NCBI GenBank assembly: GCA_036583965.1 | Contig: JAZBQD010000021.1 | Location: forward strand, 19,363,875 to 19,427,874 | Origin: Prunella strophiata | Lineage: Eukaryota; Chordata; Aves; Passeriformes; Prunellidae | Reading direction: 5' to 3' | DNA: 64,000 nucleotides | Part shown: piece by piece, positions 33,961 to 47,100 of the stretch | Layout: every line of letters begins with the position of its first letter | Numbering within the stretch: position 1 is the first letter of the stretch | Program-made: the position numbers and the translations under genes | Notes under the pieces: generated by a model | What the model saw: only the letters and a program-made list of their open reading frames with translations | What the model was told of the DNA's origin: nothing | Databases searched by the model: none

Positions 33961-36900
33961 AGCCTCGGTGTGCAGCCTGACATCCCAAATCGTGTGTTTC
34001 CACCTTCCTTCCTTCCTTCTGTCCTTCATGGCCGGTGCGTTTTGAGTCTGTCCCCCGGCTCCCGTGCTCTTTGCTGCTCACAATGTGAGCAGTTTTCCCT
34101 GCCTTTACGGTCAGAACGTCCTCATTCCAGCCACGAGGAGCCTGTAGGAGTAGAAGAGGGAATGGCTGCGATGCTCTCCTTCCTCAGGCGTTGTTTTCAG
34201 GATGACAAAAGAGCCTCGGGGATGCAGGCTGAGCTGCTGCTGGCTGGTGATGCCAAAACCCCGATAAAGCTTTTGGCAGCGGCGCTTGCCTGAGCTGCCA
34301 CCAACCCAACCCGCAGCCAGTTTGGCACCTGACTCCAGATTGTCTTTAAATACAGTGTGGAAACAAAAGAGGCACCAAAGACCTCTCAAAATGATCATTC
34401 TTTCGCCCCCCACATTCCCAGTCTCCATTCTAAACGGTGATTCTGGTTGACAGCAACGTAGAAATGCACATTTTCAAGCAGGGTTGTGGGCTGCAGGTTT
34501 GCACCAAGGGACAGACACAATTTCTGGTTTTCGTGGTGTTTTTCCATGGGAGCTGTTTGGCTGTGGTAGCCCAGTAGCCAGACTGCACATCAGCCAGATA
34601 AATGACACGGGTGAAGATCTTGAACTGGGACAAGCCAGGAATAAGCATTTTTAAATGCAGCCCCAGGCAGGCAGCAAGTGAATCCAGGCTTGGTTTTTAT
34701 GTGATGGTAATCTTGGAAGATGGACCGTGTGTTTTATTTTCACAAGTGCAACGTTGCTGCGCCGCAGATAAACAAAAGACCCAACACTGATGGTCTTAAA
34801 GGCAAAATTGCATTTTGTCCCGAGTTGATCTTTATGGGATGTGCAGATGTCCAAATGTGGGCTCTCACATGAGTTGTGTGACCACTTGAGCTGGAATCAC
34901 AGAAGAGAAAAAGTCTGGTTCCTCTGGGTGATGTTTTATTGGAAATCTCATTATACACCTTGCTAAGAGGAACTGCTGCACCACAAACATTCCAAACAGC
35001 TGGTGGTTTATCCTTTTTTATTTCCCTGTGGAATATCTTCAACCATCAACTGCATTTATTGGAGTCCCAGTGAAATGCAGGAGTCAGCAGGCAGGGAGCA
35101 CTGACTGGGGCTGCATAATGTCATATATTGTGAAAGAGACACAGCCCTGCTTCTGTTGCAGGCTCCTGCTGTGAGAGGGTCCTTGACAGCCCCACAGCCT
35201 CTCTGTGTCCTTTCCTTGCAGAGATCCCTCATGGAGTGCAAAGCCATATGTGCTTCCTTTTCCTGCCGTGCCCGGCATTGTCCGTGGGAGGAAGGGATGT
35301 GTGGAAAACAGAGGAAGTGCTCTCAGTCCCTTAGGAGAGGCCTGCCTTGAGTTCTAGCCCAGGCCAGGCTGTTGGCATGGGCATGATGAGTTCTTTGGTG
35401 GCCTTTCTGGTTGTATTGATGTTTTTATCCATCCTTTATCCACTAATCCATCCTGAAAGCACCACGCTCTGCTCAAAGTCAGGTTTCTGTAGCAAGGTGA
35501 AGGGGGTTGAAACTTTCTGCTTGGGAGCCATGTCTAAGACTGAGTCTAAATAAATGTTTGAATGAGAATTTTGTTGCAAAAGAGTGATTCTGTTGTTTAC
35601 AGACAGAAAATTTTTGTCTTTGGTGCCAGACAGGAAAACAAAGCCTAACCTGGAGTGTAATAGATGGACTGGGAGCCTTTTCTCTGAGTAGAAGTGGCTT
35701 TGGGTGAAGCCTGAGGAAACCAAAAGGGGCGTGACATAATTCTGTCACCAAGAATTCCTGGCTGTCCAGGGGCAGAGCCAGGAACTGCCTTCAGGGAGAT
35801 AAATCAACTGAGTAAGAGCTCGAGTTACCACTTGTCCAGGCAGTGGGTTGGGAGTGAAGGTCGTTCTGGGGTGCCTGTGCTGCCCTGTCCCTCCTGGGAG
35901 CACAGGACACTGAACTGGCTCTTCATGTCATCCCCACATCATCCCACTTCCTGCCTGTTCTCCCTGAAAATTCTCTTTGTGCATGCTTGGCACAGCTGGG
36001 GAAGATTCCTTGCTGGAGTAATCAGTAAGCAATAACTGGTTTTCTTCTTTTTGTGTTTTCAGAGCATGCAGAGGCTGTTGTTGGAGGTTGCAGTCAGCTG
36101 AGGACTGAGAGAGGGTCCAGCCTTTCAACACCTCAGTTTTCCCTGCTGTTGTAAGGGTCTGAATTCTCCTGTTTGGATTTCCTCAATCCTGTTAAACCAA
36201 GGAGCTTGGCTTAAGTACTTCTTTCCCTTCAAGCAGCACCTCAGAGCCACTGCAGCCAAATCTTTTATCACAGAGGTTGATTTATCATATCCTAATTATC
36301 ACAGATAATTCCTTCCTGTGAGTTTGACTCCATGCAACACAGAATGCCCAAAAGCCTATAAAAATTAACTGAAATAATTCAGTGTGAGGCAGGTGACTGA
36401 GTCCAGTGTGAAAGGAGATTATTCACTTCTGTGTCCATCCACAGAGACAATGGGAATGAGAATCTGTACCATGGAAAAGGAGGAGATTTATTTGGGAGGC
36501 AGTTGAGTTGCCCAGATCCATCAATGCCCAGTGCTCCCAGCCCACAGAACTCCTCCCCAGGGACCTCCTCAGAGCTTTTCCCCATCACGTTTAGGAGACT
36601 TTAGGAGGCTGTTCAACACTTGCAAAATCCTCTGCCCATTTAATGACAGGCTTGACATTTTAAACCTCCTAAATGTGGCTTAAATCTTAGCACTTCTGCC
36701 AGAAATCCAGCCTGGAAGTCCCAAACCTTCCACCCAAATGACTCTCAAAGCCAGAGCTGAACCCACTGCTGTGTGGGGCATGAGTCAGCTGTGATGGGCA
36801 GCCTTCCCTCGGGTGGGTTCTGTGCCAAAACAGCTTTCCCTTTTTTTGGGATGGAATTGCCTTCCCAGGATGATCCGATCTGAAAGCCCACTCTGTAGAT

Positions 36901-37597
36901 GGATGAACATAAAACCTGACAGAGCAGCGGGGTGTTCACAGTGGGGTCTCTGTGCCTTTCAGCCCGGAGCTGCCGGCTCCTTTGGAGACACTCCTTGCCC
37001 TATGGCACCTCTCCCGAATTTCCCGGTGCTGATCATCCCCCGCCTCTCCCCTCATCCCATCCCGGCTGCCTCCTTCCAAACCTCCCTCCTCATCGCCGTT
37101 CTGCCCTGGCTGACCCCCAGCTCTCCCCAAAGCCCCGAAATGCTGAGATCCTGCGGCTCCACCCTGTCCTTTCCTGCCGGGATGCGGTGAGTGGCAGGAG
37201 CAGGAGCCTTGCGTGTCTGCGCTCCGAGCCACGGAAGGGGAAGATAAATATTGCCCTTGCATGTTCTCTCAACTACTTCTGAGCCCACGGGTTATTTCCT
37301 GTCGGCTTTCACGCAGATGCTGGAATTGGAGCTCTCGGGCTTGAAAAAACAAACAAACCCCAGCTTTGAAGCGCAGAGAAAAATATCACGTGGGCTTTGG
37401 GAAGAAGGGAAAAAAAAACCCAAAAACCAAACCCAAACCAAAAAGCGGCCAACTGTCGGGTCTGCAGCATCCTTGGAGTTCGATTTTGAAGGATGAAGGC
37501 GGGTTCGGTTTGGGCGGGGTGGGGAAGGTGTCCTTGCGGTGACAGCAGCAGGATGGATTGAAGGCTGCCAGGGACCAGCCCGAGCCTGCGAGTGTCG

Positions 37598-37611
37598 CTG
37601 CCCTCTGCCGA
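37598..37611 (-). promoter_or_regulatory. Candidate CTCF motif
   Basis: Read on the minus strand, TCGGCAGAGGGCAG matches the CTCF core at about 12 of 14 positions. It lies in a CpG-containing single-copy patch between the two genes. Confidence 0.35.
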
Positions 37612-37885
37612 TAGACTCCGGCACGCACACAAGTGCCTGGAAATACGCATTTTCGGATTTTCCAGGGTTTTTTTTTTTTCCCCAGCTGGAGGCATAAGAG
37701 AGAGGCTCGCCTCTCCATCAGCGAAGATCCCTCGCTCTGCTTCATCTGTCACCTTTTAAAACTCAAAGCGTGAGCAGCCCTGAGCATCCCTTGCCCCGTG
37801 TGTGTCCCCTGTGTCCCTCCCAGCAGTGCTGGCACGTCCCTCCTTGGCCCCAGAGGCCAGGATGCCCTTCTGGCTTTGTGTGGTT

Positions 37886-37943
37886 CCCTGTGGGACTTCC
37901 TTCAGAGAGAAAACCCCTGTGGGACTTCCTTCAGAGGGAAAAT
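37886..37943. repeat. 29-bp tandem duplication
   Basis: Two copies beginning CCCTGTGGGACTTCCTTCAG lie side by side with one or two differences. Confidence 0.85.
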
Positions 37944-38586
37944 CCACAGAGCCTGGCTGCCAAAACCACTGCCCAGCTCCCTTCCCTTGCTCCTCGTATC
38001 TGAGCTGCTGCAAAAGAAGAATTTTTGGGTTTCCCTGTGTTTCCCTGCTGTGCAGGGCCTGTCCCTGCCCCTCCTGCCTGGAAGGACAGGGATGCCTCAC
38101 TCCTGCCCCATCACAGACCAGCTATTTCCTTTGTATTCCTGTTTGGAATATTCCCTTACTTAAATCTTACCTCACCAAAGTCACATTTTGGGTGACTTTA
38201 CCAAATTAGGGATGTGCACAGGCCCAGCATGGAGTTGCCCTCTGTGATCCACAGGCTGATTCCAGCCCTCATCCATTACACAATGTTAATTTAGTTCTTG
38301 CTAAGGCCAAAACACTTCAGAGATGGAAAGGAAAATCTGGAAGTATTTACTTGAATATTCCAGTGACATTCCTTGGGGTGTTTTCACATCCCATCCCTTC
38401 TCTCACTGCCTTGGGTCAGTATTCCAATAACCAGCTAGATCCTTTTAAAGTGCTGGAGGAGAAAGGATGAGGAAGAAAAGGAAAGTGCCCAAGTATGAGC
38501 TGAATGTGGGTGTGAAGTTCAGTGTTTCTTTGCAACATCTGAAATTCTTGCTGCAGTTGGTTATAGAAAATCAGCTTGGGTAAAAA

Positions 38587-38945
38587 TGAAACAATGGTTT
38601 GGGTTGGAAAGGACCTTAAAATTCATCCCATTCCACCCCCTGCCATGGGCAGGGACACCTTCCACTGTCCCAGGGTGCTCCAAGCTGGCACTTCCAGGGA
38701 TCCAGGGGCAGCCACAGCTTCTCTGGGCACCTGTGCCAGGGCCTCCCCACCCTCCCAGGGAACAATTCCTTCCCAATATCCCATCTGTCCCTGCCCTCTG
38801 GCAGTGGGAAGCCATTTCCCCATTCCATGTCTCTCTCCAAAATCCTTCCTGGAGCCCTTTCAGGCCCTGGAAGGGGCTCTGAGGTCTCCCTGGATCCTTC
38901 TCCTCTCCAGACTGAGCAGCCCCAGCTCTCCCAGCCCACTTTTAG
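38587..38945 (-). mobile_element. CR1 LINE fragment
   Basis: Runs from ATGGTTTGGGTTGGAAAGGA through CCCAGGGTGCTCCAAGCTGG to TTCAGGCCCTGGAAGGGGCT and TCTCCAGACTGAGCAGCCCC. It shares a deletion of the 'CCTGTCCAGCCTGGCCTTGG' segment with the copy near 41900, so both belong to one subfamily. Confidence 0.9.
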
Positions 38946-39646
38946 AGAGCTGAAATCACCTGTCCCACCTGCAGGGCCCACACTTGAACCCTTCTGTGCA
39001 AATTCCCAATATTTACATGTTGGGATGCACGCTGGAATCACACACTGGGGATGATTTCCTGAAGAAACCCACAAATAGCTCCTGAATGATAACCAAAATG
39101 AGAAAATTGGGATTGGTTCACAGGCAAGTCATGAATAGAAAAAGAGATGAAATTAGCTGAATGAACTGTTCATTATGCATTATTCAGCCAGCTGTACTAA
39201 TTAGTGCCTTAAGGACTGTTCCTGTTCCCACTGCAGCCAACTCTAAAACTCCTTTTGATTTCAGTGGGAGCAGGACAGAGCCCTCAGAGAATGGGCCTGC
39301 TGCCTGCTCCCTCTGCAATGCCTCATGTTTTCTTTTCCTTTTACTATTTCTTACTGGTTCCAATCTTTTGTGTCTCCTATTAAAAAAGCTTCTGAGGTGT
39401 CCTGCGTGGTGATCAGTTAATCACAGGGACAGAAATGTTCCCTCAGTCCCACGGCGTGTCCTGTGCCTGATGTGTTCTCTGAAGGGAAAGGTTTTTCATG
39501 TCTCCTCTTGCTTTGCTTTTATCCAGAGCAGGAGAGAAGCTTGAAAACCTTTTAGAAAGCACAATCCATCCAGAAATGTCACTGGGGCAGGAGCTGCTGA
39601 ATTAAATGTTTGCACTCTGAGCCTAGAAATTGCAGTTGGGCATTTA

Positions 39647-39663
39647 ATTTTTTTTTTTTTTTC
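39647..39663. repeat. Poly(T) run
   Basis: About 15 T in an otherwise unremarkable intergenic stretch. Confidence 0.7.
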
Positions 39664-41817
39664 TGTATATGGATATTGTTTGTGCTGGTTCTTTCCCACC
39701 AAAAATTCCTACAGCTCTGAGTGTGGCAATGTTAGAAAAAGACACCAAACTGATGCCTGTGTCACATCAACAGCAGATCTCCACCAGACCACTTGCTGGG
39801 GGCCAGAATAACGTGGTTTATATCTCACTTTTCTCCCCATGGACAAACCAACACCTTCAGGAGAAACAAACCCTGATTTTGGTGTGGCTCAGAACGTTGT
39901 TCTGCTCCCTGCTGTATCCTGGCTTGCAAAACCAATTCCTTTGGAGAAGGCACCACAGCAGATCATCACCCACAGAGATTTTCCAGCTGGTGGTGAGGCC
40001 AGAGAGGATCCAGTGGATGCTCAGATCCCAGCTGGACTTGAAAGGATCACATTTAAATAAATTATTCCCCTCTTGCTGCAGAGCCCTCTGTCCCCCAGCC
40101 CAAGGCAGAGGTGTCTCCACTCAGGCCTGTGTAGGGAATGTCTGGCCAGGGAACAGCTCCCCATTTCCATGTTTTGCTGGGTTTTGCCTGCCCATCTTGT
40201 AGCAGCCACCTTTTTCCTGGCAGTTCTTTGTGTCCCCTGGGAAGGAGCAGCAGCAATGCAGCCCCAGGGTGCTGCTGGTGGCTTCCTGCCCCAGCCTGCC
40301 CTGAGCTGGAGCTGCTCTGGGATTCCTTCCCAGCAATTCACTAAAATTCCCTGCTGGAGAGAGAGCAGAGGATGTACCAGCAGCTCAGCCTGGAGGAATC
40401 TCCACAACCCCACTCTTTGGGCTCCTCTCCACAGACTGCCTAAAATGGGTATAAAGGAGCCTCGGCGTGGAATTTATTTTCTTCCTGAGACCATCCTTAA
40501 AATAACAAACACCAGCAAACTGGTGACATGCAGTGCATCTGCTTGAATAACACAGACCTTCTGTTTGTAAGAGAGGAAACTCCAAATAACTCTTTGATTT
40601 GTGTTTCCTTTCTTCTCCTTCCTCATCTCCTCCTCCTCACTACCGTATACAAATCTGTTCTGCCAGCTCCAAGCCACCAGTCCCCCCTCCCCTGATGAGC
40701 TGGTTTTTATGCCATGTGATGGTTATTTAATTTCCTCTTTTTGCTTCCAACACGGCCAATATTTATCTTCCCTCATGGGATTGTGCCTTTGTTTACAGGC
40801 TGATGTCAAGGGGGAAGGCCAGCACTTCTCTGGGGCCAGCAGACTGAATTCCTGCCCTCTGACTGCATCCCAAGGAATAGCAGCTTCCCTCCCGGGTCAG
40901 GGGAGCAATTAGGATTAAAAGATGTGTTTAAAGTTAGCACATGGAGACATCCTTTTTCCAAAGAGGGATGGAGTGGCTGCTGTGGCAGGCAGGGGTCGGG
41001 CTGTGCTAAAGCCCAGCTCAGTGTTACCTTCTGATTGCTTCTCCACAACGAGCAGGGCTGGCAAAACAACACCTAATGGCCTTTTTTTCCTTCTGTTTTT
41101 AAGACAGCACAGCGTTTCAACACAGGTAAAAGGCAGATTGTAAAGCACCACTCCCAAAAATCCAACTGAAATCAATCTGACTCTCAGAAAAGGCAGGATC
41201 TTACCAGGAGCAGCTTCCCTTTGTTCAAAGCTGCTCTCTAAACCGAGTTGGGAACCATCTTTTCCTCATTAAATTTGTTTCCTTTCAGTGCTGAGCCTTT
41301 CCCTTCATTACCACATGCAATTTTATTTTTTTTTAAAGCCCTCATAGCTAATATCACAACTATAGATCTTGGGGTTATTTATAGCCCTAAACTCTGCAGA
41401 GAGCTGTGTGTCTTGTTGCTGTGGAAACTGGGATTCTAAAAGTAAAAGGGTTTTGAAGGGATTTGAGAAGGGACCTGCTGAATTTCGGGACTGGCTTTCA
41501 CTTCCAGAGGTCTGTGTTCAACCATGCCTTAAACTAACAGGTAAAATTCACCTGAGGGGCTCAGGGGATATTGGGGAATACTGGTCCTGTGTTTTTTATG
41601 GTCTGCCACATCACAGCCTGGTTTTTGCTCTGTGCTGTGAGACAAAAGATGCACAGGTAGCCATGGGAGTGTCAAACTCTCAGTGCCACCAATGGCACAT
41701 TTGCCAGGCTCTGGGCTGTTTGCTTTCCTCTTTAGCTTTTGTTGGTTTCTGGCAGCCTTTTGCCAAGGGAAATGTCACTTGATGTGCTGGAACCTCCTGC
41801 ACACTGCAGCCAGTCAT

Positions 41818-42105
41818 TGAATCATGGAATGGTTTGGGTTGGAAAGGACCTTGGAATTCATCCCATTTCACCTCCTGTCATGGGCAGGGACACCTTCCAC
41901 TAGTCCCAGGGTGCTCCAAGCTGGCACTTCCAGGGATCCAGGGGCAGCCACAGCTTCTCTGGGCACCTGTGCCAGGGCCTCCCCACCCTCACAGGGAGGA
42001 ATTCCTTCCCAATATCCCATCTAACTCTGCTTTCTCTCATTTTGAAGCCATTCCCTGTGTCCTGATGAAGAGCCCCTCTCCGAGGACTCCGAGCTCCTCT
42101 CCACA
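41818..42105 (-). mobile_element. CR1 LINE fragment
   Basis: From AATCATGGAATGGTTTGGGT to TTTTGAAGCCATTCCCTGTG and GATGAAGAGCCCCTCTCCG. It carries the same internal deletion (TGCTCCAAGCTGGCACTTCC) as the copy near 38600. Confidence 0.9.
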
Positions 42106-43079
42106 GCTTTTGAGACTGGCATGGAGCAGTATTTGCTGGAAATTGGATTTTCCTGTATTAAACAGTTATTTAAATGATTTTATTTGTCTCTGGGTGTAGG
42201 GTGTAAAGGACAAGGGTGAGATTGAAGGGCTGGGTCTTGCTTCCTACCCCGCTCCTCCTCTGGCAGCTCAGCAAGGGGCAGACTCACTTGGCAGAAATTC
42301 CATGTTTTACCTGGGCAGGGATCTCACTGAGCCACCTATGGAAAATCCAATTCTTTCCCCTGATCCCCCCAGGGATCCCCAGACTGGATCCCAGCTCCTG
42401 CTAGAAGCCAAAAGCTGCAGTGTCCTGCCCCCTCTGCCTGGCCATGGGATGTTTGAGGCTTGCAGGAACCCTGTGCTTGGCACCACCCCGGCTCTTTCTG
42501 TGCCCCTAAATGTCAAGTGTCCCACCCCAGCTGGGGATAAATCCTTGGAGAGCTTCCCTGGCTATGGGTGTCCCTTTCTAGCATTAAAAACACCTTATAA
42601 TTCAACCAGGAATTCTGATTACAAACAGCTCCAGAGCCAAGTCCGACCTGAGATTTGAGCAACTTCCAAGACACCAAACTTGGAAAAATACCCTAGAAAA
42701 TTCCACCCTATCAGTGCAGCCGAGGGAGAGCAGGGGCAAAGGGAAGGACAGGCAATGTAACATGATTAACCCCCGAGCATGTGCCTTAAATTCACAAACC
42801 AGGCCCAAATGTCATTGCTGATGAGCTCTTGCCTTGCATTTCCATAAGTAAAGCAGCAATCCCTGGGCGTGCTGCATTCCCGGCGTCGGGGGCGAGCACC
42901 AGGCAGCCTCTCCTTCCCCAGGAGCAGCCCTGACATTTGTTCTGCACATTCTCCAGGTCCTTCCTGGCACGCCGTGTGTCGTGCCTGCCTCGCAGTTATT
43001 CCTGTGATATTGGGTTAAAAATAGAAAGGCAGGAGCCGAGAGTCGCAGCCCGAGACGGTGATTCAGTGACGGAGCTTTT

Positions 43080-43094
43080 CCATTAGAGGGTGCC
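43080..43094 (+). promoter_or_regulatory. Candidate CTCF motif
   Basis: CCATTAGAGGGTGCC matches the CTCF core with about two differences. It sits at the edge of a CpG-containing single-copy patch (42850-43110). Confidence 0.35.
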
Positions 43095-43226
43095 AGGAAC
43101 CTACTGTTGCTACAGAGCTCAGGAATCGTGGAAAACACAACTTTGGGCCGTGTATTTGGGGCTGGGTAAATCCACACTCATTTTTGGAGCCAGTTCTTGC
43201 CCTGCCCGTTCTACAGCAGAACCGTG

Positions 43227-43352
43227 GAATGACAGAATGCTCTGAGCTGGGAGGGACACAAAAGCATCATCAAGCCCAACCCTTGGATTTGCACAGGGCA
43301 TTTCCAAGAATCCCACCCTGTGCCTGGAAGCATTGTCCAAAATGCACTGGGG
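43227..43352 (-). mobile_element. CR1-type LINE fragment
   Basis: CAGAATGCTCTGAGCTGGGA, CATCATCAAGCCCAACCC and TGTGCCTGGAAGCATTGTCC form the 3' region of a distinct avian CR1 subgroup on the minus strand. Confidence 0.7.
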
Positions 43353-43440
43353 GTATTTTGCAGGCAGAGGTGTGTTTTCAGGAAGTGGATGTGGAGAGCA
43401 GGAGATCATTCCTTGTTTGAATGTGAATAGGAAACCCTCA

Positions 43441-43466
43441 TTAAAAAAAAAAACAAAAAAAACCCC
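43441..43466. repeat. Poly(A) run with one C
   Basis: AAAAAAAAAAAC followed by another A run before CCCCAAG. No recognisable element body is attached. Confidence 0.6.
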
Positions 43467-43809
43467 AAGATTTATCCACAAAAAAGTGGTGGTTCTGGTG
43501 GAAAACAATAGTTTGAATGGCTGTCACTGGTTGTGCTCGAGGTGTAGTGGTGAGGACAGACAATAAAGGATGGGCCACATTCTTCTACTCCAAGCCTGCC
43601 AAAAATCACCCAACATCAGGAAACAGCCCAGTTATCAAATGGATTTTCTCCTCCATCCCAGAGAAGCCCCTTTGGAGGAGCAGAATATCCTCAGGTCTGG
43701 GCTGCTTGCAGCAGGCACAGCAGATTTAAAAGTGTCCTGCTTGGTTTTGGAAGCTTTGGAAAAACAAAGTTCTGTAATTTTGTGGCAGGGTTGGTGAAAC
43801 TATTGGGAT

Positions 43810-43879
43810 CAGTCATAGAATCACTGCAACCACAAATCACAAGTCAGTCATAGAATCACTGAAATCACAAATCACAGAA
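43810..43879. repeat. 35-bp tandem duplication at a CR1 end
   Basis: Two 35-base copies beginning CAGTCATAGAATCACTG abut the 3' end of a minus-oriented CR1. The TCATAGAATCAC core is itself CR1 tail sequence. Confidence 0.85.
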
Positions 43880-44165
43880 ATGTTTTGGGTTGGAAGAGAC
43901 TTCAAAACTCATCTCATTCACCCCCTGCCCTGGCAGGGACAACTTCCACTGTCCCAGGGTGCTTCAAGCCCTGTCCAGCCTGGCCTTGGGCACTGCCAGG
44001 GATGCAGGGGCAGCCACAGCTGCTCTGGGCAACTGTCTCAGTATCTCAGCACCCTCAGGGGAGGAATTCCTTCCCAATATCCCATCCATGCCTGCCCTCT
44101 GGCAATGGGAAGCCATTCCCTGTGTCCTGTCCCTCCCAGCAGTGTGGAGAGCAGTTCCTCTGTGG
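43880..44165 (-). mobile_element. CR1 LINE fragment
   Basis: TTTTGGGTTGGAAGAGACTT, CTTCCACTGTCCCAGGGTGC and GGGAAGCCATTCCCTGTGTC show a minus-oriented CR1 3' region. The far edge is unclear. Confidence 0.85.
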
Positions 44166-47100
44166 TGCAGCTGCAGGGGGACACTGCTGTGGCACAGGGG
44201 AAAAATGAGATGAATCCTTGGATCAGGAGATATCTGTGTCCCTGCCCTGCCTCTGCAGATGCTGGGCACATCCATCCTGCCTGTCCAGCCTGGGATCTTT
44301 TGGAGCACGTGGATTTCTGGTTAATGAGGGGACAGGAACCTTCCTGGGATGAGAGTCTGGAAAGCTACAGGTACCAGCAGTGAGGGAGGGGAAGGGAATG
44401 TGGCCAGATCCCAAAGCCCAGCACTGCCTGACTCTGCAGCACATCCTGACAGCTTCTCCTGGGGATTCCAGCCAACGTGGCTCAGCTTTGGAGCCGTCTG
44501 CTCCTGTCCCAGGGCACAGTGGGTGATCCAGAGCAGATGGGACAAAGGGCTGACCCTGAGCCACACCAGCAGGGCTGATCTCACTCTCCTGACTGGGAGC
44601 TCAGGACAAAGCAGGAGCAGCAGTGTCCTGAGCAGGTGGGTGAGGGCTGTGTCCAGCACACGGCCACCTCTTTCCCTGCTTTTTGGAGGAATCTGGTGCT
44701 TCCGAACCCAAAAGTCAGGATCCTGCATTGGCAATTATTTCTGGCTGACAGACAGAGAACCAGGGATGGTAAAGGAGCAAGAGACTCCTCTGGGACAGCA
44801 GTTTTCCAATAAAACCACACTTGGCCAAGTGCTGGTCTTGGCTGTGGCCACCTTTTGGTCCTGGTGGCTTCCCTGGTGTCACGAGGAGGGATTTAGTGGA
44901 TCACACGTGGAGCTTGGACAGGCTGCCCATCCCCAGCTGTTTCCTTGCTGCTGTGGCCAAGGGACAAGAAGAAGCCCTGTCTGTCCCCAAGTCTGTGGTC
45001 CCTGGTCCCTGTGATCCCCCTGATTTCCCAGGATGGGAACAGCAGGATCCAGGGCTGCAGCCACATCCTCATGGGAAGAGCCACCAGTGGATGGTCTCAT
45101 CTCACACTGCTGCAGAGTCCTGCTTCCCAAAATGATCCCAAAGCATTCTGGGGAGTAAATATAAACCAGAGGTAGCTGGGGAGGAGGCTGGGGTGGGATC
45201 AGGGCTTGGAGGGGCTCAGCTGAGCAGTTTGGGATGGGAAGGGAAGCCAGGACGTGTGAGGACACGGCAGGGAGCACAGGCCAGCAGAGTGCACAGAGCA
45301 GCAACTGGCAAAGCTGGGGCTGGGCCAAGAAAATAAACATAGGAAGTGCTTGAGACTGATGAGAACCACGGGCAGCCTGCTCTTGTTTAAGGAGGTTTTT
45401 TTGGGACACTGGAGCAGGATCCTGTTGCAGATAGAGCAGGACCTCAGCCCTGTTCAAACTTTCATTGACTTCAGCTGGGCCAGGGTTTCATTTCAGATGG
45501 TTCTGCTTTTCCCCAGGATGTGATTTCCCCACTTTGGGATGTATCCCTCTGCCACCCACTGCCCCACAGGAATTTTGGAGACTTGTACAGAGATTTAGGG
45601 TTGGATGATGTCAAAGCTGGGTGCTCCAGCACGTCAGGAGGAGCAGAGGCTGCTCTACAGCACTCCAGAGCTGTGTGTGAGCACTCAGGGTCGATAAATC
45701 CAGAGCTGGAGGCCAAATCTGAGTGCTCAGCAGCTCTGCTAATCACTTTGGTGCCTGCATGCAGATTCAAAGCCAGTTCCTTCCAAATTTGCTCTTCCAA
45801 CAAATAACCTGGAGGCTTTTCACTCCAAAGTTTGACTTGAGCCCCTTATTTTAGAATTTCAGCCCCCTGTGTGCTCCTGTCTCCTGGTGAATATGGGGCA
45901 TTCAAGGTAAGTGGCAAATTGGAGAATTTCATCTGGCATCAGCTTTCACCCTGAGATCTCCAGAATTAACCATCCAAAATTCACAGGGTCTTGAAAATCC
46001 TGTCAAACCATGAAGGAAGCTTGAAGGGAAGGCTCGAGCAATACTGGGAAATATGAGCAGAGGGTAAAAGAGGAGCTTGGGGTGGTTGTGGGAAGAGGTT
46101 CTCTAGGAGGTGGAAGCCCAGGGAAGATTGTATTCCTGGCTGGAAATGAAGCTGGATGTGAAGTGAATGAAGACAGGGAATGCAGCTTCTCCTTTTGGTG
46201 AGCTCTGTTCATCCCATCATGTCTGGGAGGAGTTTCAGTCCAAATCCCAAATTTCCCTCACTTCAGAACAGTTCCCACTGGGATTTATCAGCACCTGGGC
46301 TCCTCTGTTTCAGCAGGACCAAGGTGTGCATCTCATCCCAGGGAAAATCCAAATATCCTCCTCTTCCCATCCCTGCTGCTCCTGCTTTGTGCCCGTGCTG
46401 GTGCTGACAGTGACAGCTGAGTTAATCTGGTTTAGAATTCTCATGGCTTGATTTCTGAAGGTCTCACTGTTGTAGGGTGACGTTCCTTTATCCCTCACCC
46501 TTTCTTTTCCTCCTGGATTATCCCATGTTAATAATGCCATGGAATACAGGCTGTTATTAACTGCTCCTGAATCCTGCTTGCTGATTCCTTAAGCAGATCT
46601 TGAAACTCTGTGAATCTGCCTTGGAGTTTTCTGAGGGTTTGTTTTGTGCTTTGCCTGAATTGTGTAGGATAACTTTCTGCTCTGGCCTTTGGGAAGCAAA
46701 GGAATTTGTCATGTTTGGGTAGCCTGGACATGATATTCCAGATTGAAGTGTGCATCTCTTTAAAGCCCTACAAAACAGGCTGCAAGAAGGAAACCTTGTT
46801 TGAAACCTACATCAAATATGGAATAAATCCTTCCATAGGTATTTATCTGCCCAGAAAAAAGATCCTTGACCACTCTTGTGTGACAGAATTTTATAAGAAA
46901 AGAATATGAGTAACATCAACTTTTTCACTTTGCTGTGTCTTCTTGGTTCACTGAGAGACATTTCTTCTTTGTTATGAATTATAAATCCCTATTGCTACAG
47001 TCCAAACAATTCTGGGAACTTCTGCCACTGGCTTTCAGAGCCCAGGGAAATCACAGTGTCCTTTGCATTTACAGTGCTCAAAGCATTTCCAAACATTCAT

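Noticed and set aside
32545..33983. Long open frames (229 codons plus strand, 358 codons minus strand in another frame) over ZCCHC14 exon 1.
   Set aside because: Shadows of a GC-rich coding exon and CpG island; the conserved ZCCHC14 frame explains the region.
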